In this document: positions 62,276 through 64,000 of the stretch, piece by piece
Layout of the letters: each line of letters opens with the position of its first letter
How positions within the stretch are numbered: the first letter of the stretch is position 1
NCBI GenBank assembly: GCA_036571765.1
Contig: BROE01000003.1
Span: forward strand, 6,200,570-6,264,569
Direction: 5' to 3'
DNA length: 64,000 nucleotides
Origin: Plecoglossus altivelis
Lineage: Eukaryota; Chordata; Actinopteri; Osmeriformes; Plecoglossidae
The notes under the pieces: generated by a model
Seen by the model: only the letters and a program-made list of their open reading frames with translations
Databases searched by the model: none
What the model was told of the DNA's origin: nothing
Translations under genes and position numbers: made by a program

Positions 62276-64000
62276 ACTGTTAAAACACCCGTCATTGAGT
62301 GAAGTGAGTCAACATGTGGTCTGAAACTAACTCCAAGGTCCTCTGTGTCTCACAAACCAGCCTGTCGTTAAAAGAGACCGCAGGTCTCTGTGGAGGGACA
62401 GACAGATCGTCTCTGTTTGACAATAGCAGTCTAGTTGTCTGGAGTTAGCTGCAGTCTGTGGAGTCTGGTGGTGAGGACCCAAGGACATAAAGCATGCTCT
62501 TTATACATCAGCAACACTACCCTGGGGCCTGTATGGGAGCTGTGCCTTGACACACACACTGGCTTATCTCACTTATGAAACATACATTCAATTCCTGCTG
62601 CAAACAAAACGGTTGTGTGTTGCTGCTGTGCAAAAAGAAAAAAAATTGAATTTATTTTTCAAAAAAATTGTACTTGACTGGTTAGCTTTTCTAGAAACAT
62701 TCTCCATCTTATTCAGTTTAGATGTTTCTTTGTTAAAAGGAAAACTCAGCCAAGCTTGAAATCCAAACGTTTATGTATCTCTTGTTGTGAAATGTCATTA
62801 CAGTCTCACATAGTTCTGTCTCCATCCAAACAATAATGTTGTATATCTCTTGTGGTTCCTTGCTTGTTCACATAGTGATCTTAATAGTCATTCCTTTAAT
62901 GTAAAAGTAAGCTGACTCTCTCCCTCTCAATCACTAAGCAGTTCATTAAACCTTCCTGCTCATATGAACACAGGGAATTCCTCTCCTCTGAGTTCTGATG
63001 TGACCTAAATAGAAGACCACACCTACAAGTATGGAAACATGAACCTCACCAAAGTGCATGTAGGAAATTATATTTGCAGAGTGAAACCATATGACACGTT
63101 CCCTTGTTTTCGGCAACAGCACAAGAAAAGGTGTTAGCAGCGGCACGTTCTGGGACTAGCGAAAGCGAAAGGTGTATTACAATCCTCGCCGAAGAGAGAG
63201 GAGGACTGAGTGAGTATTGATGGGGTAGTCCCAGACCTCAGCGAGAGGAGAGATTAGATTCCATGCACGTTTTCCGCCATCTCGCTGGCTGGGCTTGTTT
63301 ACATATTTTGCAAGGATGGTGACAGATTGCTGTCAGAAGATGTGGAAATGTGAAGCCTGCGTGTGGGTTCAGCTACTGCCATAACCAGAGGGGTGTCTGT
63401 CCTACATGGTTTCATGCAAACTCAAAATGCCTGACGTTACTCCTCAGGCATTTGCACATCCTCTGTCTGGAAAAAAGTATAACATGGACTAGGAATAATA
63501 CAGAAATAGTGGAAATATATATATACAATATATTTCCAGCACGTCTGATTATATGTATGAGCTCATATTGTACCAAGACTGTGATTCATGTTACCTTAGA
63601 CTGAAATTGAGTCAAAACAGTTATACATTTCATTTTTTTATCCGATGAATAAATCTGATGAAGTCTGCAAGACCAGGATATCACAGGGTTGGACGGACTG
63701 AGAAAAACAGATTAAGTGGAACTGAGGAGTAGGAAGATTCAGAGTTTAGCATTTAGACTGTTTGGGAGGACGTTCCTTCTCAATTGAAAGTTGACAGGCA
63801 CCATTGCTTCCTGTGCCATTTGTTTATGTAGGTCTCTGTGACGAGTTCCTTTTCAAGGCCTTCCCTGCCATTATTCATCGGTGGCATTCCATTTGTCATC
63901 GTCGGATTCCTATTCATTTGTCAATGTGAGGAGCCATACAAGACCAGACGCTGCTCAGCCCTCTGGCTGGGACGGTTTGTTTCTGATATGAACAGACGCA

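Larger units (their letters stand above)
45216..64000. other. Second long region without a recognised gene
   Basis: About 18.8 kb with no supported gene. It contains GT, GA, CA and CCTG microsatellites, two SINE-like fragments, a 20-bp minisatellite and complex blocks at about 56165-56330 and 57820-58090 that might be conserved regulatory sequence. Open frames here are 60-186 codons; the longest (58210-58770, minus) is partly a translation of the CCTG repeat. Confidence 0.7.

Overview
The window looks like nuclear DNA of a ray-finned (teleost) fish. The reasons are an intron-split vertebrate extracellular-protease gene, dense CA/TG, GA and CCTG microsatellites, and fragments of the tRNA-like short repeats that are common in fish genomes. 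The species cannot be named from the sequence. I see no bacterial, organellar or viral genes, no CRISPR array and no intact transposon.

The only gene I can support is on the plus strand: the 3' part of a secreted ADAMTS metalloprotease of the GON-domain class (ADAMTS9/ADAMTS20). By the look of its GON domain it is most likely adamts9. Eleven coding exons lie between 10082 and 19044. Their splice phases all agree, and they join into 1455 coding bases (485 residues) followed by a TAA stop. The first five exons carry the last five thrombospondin type-1 repeats (TSRs). The next six carry the complete GON domain with its ten cysteines. The catalytic, disintegrin, first-TSR and spacer parts must lie upstream of this window. 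Positions 1-10081 read as one long intron, and 19045 to about 21225 as the 3' UTR.

From about 21.2 kb to the end I find no convincing coding exon. This 43-kb stretch holds microsatellites, short repeat fragments, a few ORFs of doubtful meaning and several complex blocks that could be conserved regulatory DNA. In the middle lies an apparently exact 1369-bp direct duplication (42410-43778 and 43809-45177), each copy ending in a poly-C run. It looks more like an assembly join error than biology.

The most interesting biology is at the splice sites. Two exons of the protease gene (starting at 12706 and 18955) have long TG microsatellites in place of the normal polypyrimidine tract, immediately before the acceptor AG. 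Several other sites in the gene are GT-rich. The internal TSR exons are symmetric (phase 0 on both sides), so length change in such a repeat could alter the number of TSRs in the protein without shifting the frame. I found no evidence of a wholly new biological system.
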